This document shows positions 23,100 to 24,136 of a stretch of DNA of 24,136 nt, piece by piece. Made by a program: the position numbers and the translations under genes. Below the pieces are notes generated by a model. The model was not told the origin of the DNA, made no database searches, and saw only the letters and a program-made list of their open reading frames with translations. Position 1 is the stretch's first letter. Each line of letters opens with the position of its first letter. The stretch covers positions 1-24,136 of the forward strand of contig URTD01000010.1 of NCBI GenBank assembly GCA_900550735.1, given 5' to 3'. The stretch is from an uncultured Collinsella sp. (lineage in GTDB: Bacteria; Actinomycetota; Coriobacteriia; Coriobacteriales; Coriobacteriaceae).

Positions 23100-23747
23100 T
23101 TACGCGTTCTTTTTGCCCAGCTTAGCCTTAACCAGACCGACCACAGTCGGAATGATCGACACAGCAACGATGCCAACAATCAGCAACTCAAAGTGCTCCT
23201 GCACAAAGGGAATGCCACCAAAGAAGTAGCCCAGCAGTGTAAAGAGCGTTGACCAGGTAATGCCACCCAGTACGTTGTAGATGACAAAGTTGCGCCAGTG
23301 CATGCCGCCCATGCCAGCGATAAAGGGCACAAAGGTGCGGATAAACGGGAAGAAGCGACCCAGGAAGATGGCCAGGTGACCCCACTTGTCCAAGAAGTCC
23401 TCGGACTTTTTGATGCGCTCGGGCGTCATGGCCTTAACCTTACCCGAGGCGATGATCTTTTTGCCAAAGAAGTGACCGATCATAAAATTGCACTGATCGC
23501 CCAAAATGGCAGCGGCCCATGCGGTAGCCAGAAGCGCCACGATGTTAAAGCCGCCATTGTGGGCAAAGAAACCCGAGGCGAACAGCAGTGAATCGCCGGG
23601 AAGGAACGGGAAGAACACCACGCCCGTCTCGATAAAGATGATCAGGAACACGCAGCCGTAGGCCATAAGCGGGCCGGCGGCGATCCAGCTGGCAATCGCG
23701 GTGCGCGGATCTTTGAGCAGCTCGGCGATAAAATTAATGAAACCCAT
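23100..23747 (-). CDS. DedA family membrane protein
   Basis: From ATG 23747 (GAGAGG 10 nt upstream) the protein has 215 residues. It shows the DedA/VTT features: an acidic re-entrant FIETGVVFFPFLPGDSLLFASG near 45-65, an E/D-containing GDQCNFMIGHFFGKK segment and GRFFPFIRTFVPFIAGMGGM with its two functional arginines near 140, followed by C-terminal membrane helices. DedA proteins are implicated in flipping undecaprenyl phosphate or phospholipids across the membrane and in envelope homeostasis. The precise branch cannot be told from this sequence alone. It diverges from cysE. Confidence 0.92.
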   Translation of the reverse strand: MGFINFIAELLKDPRTAIASWIAAGPLMAYGCVFLIIFIETGVVFFPFLPGDSLLFASGFFAHNGGFNIVALLATAWAAAILGDQCNFMIGHFFGKKIIASGKVKAMTPERIKKSEDFLDKWGHLAIFLGRFFPFIRTFVPFIAGMGGMHWRNFVIYNVLGGITWSTLFTLLGYFFGGIPFVQEHFELLIVGIVAVSIIPTVVGLVKAKLGKKNA

Positions 23748-23912
23748 GAAGTAAAACCTCTCAGTTGTGGGCGCGGATACGTCCAAGTTGACCAGTATAC
23801 GGTTGCGGCGTCCCCTCGTGCGCAACCCCACAAAAGCATGACTCCATTACCAGCAAGTTTGCATAACTGACACCTGTCGCGCAATGCCGCCAAGATTGTC
23901 CTTCCTAATCCC

Positions 23913-23929
23913 TAGCGAATCGCTATACT
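23913..23929 (+). promoter_or_regulatory. cysE promoter with overlapping dyad
   Basis: TATACT (23924-23929) is a good -10 box 42 bp before the GTG start. The perfect dyad TAGCGA-A-TCGCTA (23913-23925) ends on the first two bases of that box, where a repressor could bind. Confidence 0.5.
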
Positions 23930-23970
23930 TTATTGAATCGCATTGCCATGGCGCTAAGGGAGGGCGGCCG

Positions 23971-24136
23971 GTGAGCTTTATCAATACCATTCGCGAGGAC
24001 ATCAAGACCGTCCAAGCGCAGGACCCCGCCGCGCAAAACGGTCTGGTCATCTTCCTTTCCTATCCTGGCCTGCACGCCAAGTGGAACCACGTGCCCGAGC
24101 ACTGGCTCTGGGAGCACGGTCATCGCTCGCTCGCCC
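23971..24136 (+). CDS. cysE: Serine O-acetyltransferase, N-terminal part (runs off window)
   Basis: Fifty-five codons are visible. The sequence IREDIKTVQAQDPAAQNG followed by LSYPGLHAKWNHVPEHWLWEHGHRSLA matches the N-terminal helical region of bacterial CysE/EpsC-type enzymes, in which DPAA and YPG-x-HA-x-W-x-H are characteristic. The enzyme acetylates serine with acetyl-CoA for cysteine synthesis. The GTG start at 23971 has AAGGGAGG 7 nt upstream. The hexapeptide-repeat catalytic domain lies outside the window. Confidence 0.9.
   Translation, partial: MSFINTIREDIKTVQAQDPAAQNGLVIFLSYPGLHAKWNHVPEHWLWEHGHRSLA

Overview
The window looks like about 24 kb of chromosome from a high-GC Gram-positive gut anaerobe of the Coriobacteriia, most likely Collinsella. 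This rests on GC-rich codon use, a LAXTG-type wall-sorting signal, the gene content and my general recognition of the proteins; I could not run a search.

Layout. (1) 1-3491: a PucR-family regulator cut by the left edge diverges from an ornithine cyclodeaminase-family gene, interrupted by one in-frame TGA, and a class I/II aminotransferase. (2) 3523-5390: an OmpR-type response regulator and a short-loop BceS/GraS-like kinase. (3) 5421-7191: a 91-nt palindrome, a universal stress protein and undecaprenyl-diphosphatase (uppP). (4) 7198-11692: a dispersed palindromic element, an enlarged PcrA/UvrD helicase, a 700-bp gene-free region with 13 alternating inverted 14-mers between near-identical inverted terminators, and a flavodoxin-like protein. 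(5) 11859-15723: four 23-bp direct repeats and a two-gene heterodimeric ABC exporter. (6) 15934-17056: a coiled-coil LAXTG surface protein broken by a frameshift at an A5 tract. (7) 17304-19929: a second copy of the dispersed palindrome, SRP RNA (ffs), three long inverted repeats, a TadA-glycerate kinase fusion and tRNA-Ser(UGA). (8) 19932-24136: a TetR regulator divergent from lemA, a 203-bp inverted-repeat element, a 111-nt hairpin, ilvE, a DedA protein and the start of cysE.

Most intact genes are housekeeping: envelope lipid recycling (uppP), DNA repair (pcrA), tRNA editing (tadA), protein targeting (ffs), branched-chain amino acids (ilvE) and cysteine synthesis (cysE). The tRNA-Ser, tadA, ffs order resembles the Bacillus serS-tadA-scr-dnaX neighbourhood, without dnaX.

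The unusual content lies between the genes. At least six unrelated kinds of long palindrome or regular repeat occupy gene ends. The two most notable are the array at 10520-10903, which alternates orientation with 18-nt and 15/16-nt spacers, and the element present at 7198-7311 and 17304-17419, whose copies differ by paired changes that keep the stems. Other points of interest are the TadA-kinase fusion, the 23-bp operator-like repeats and two genes each interrupted by a single lesion.
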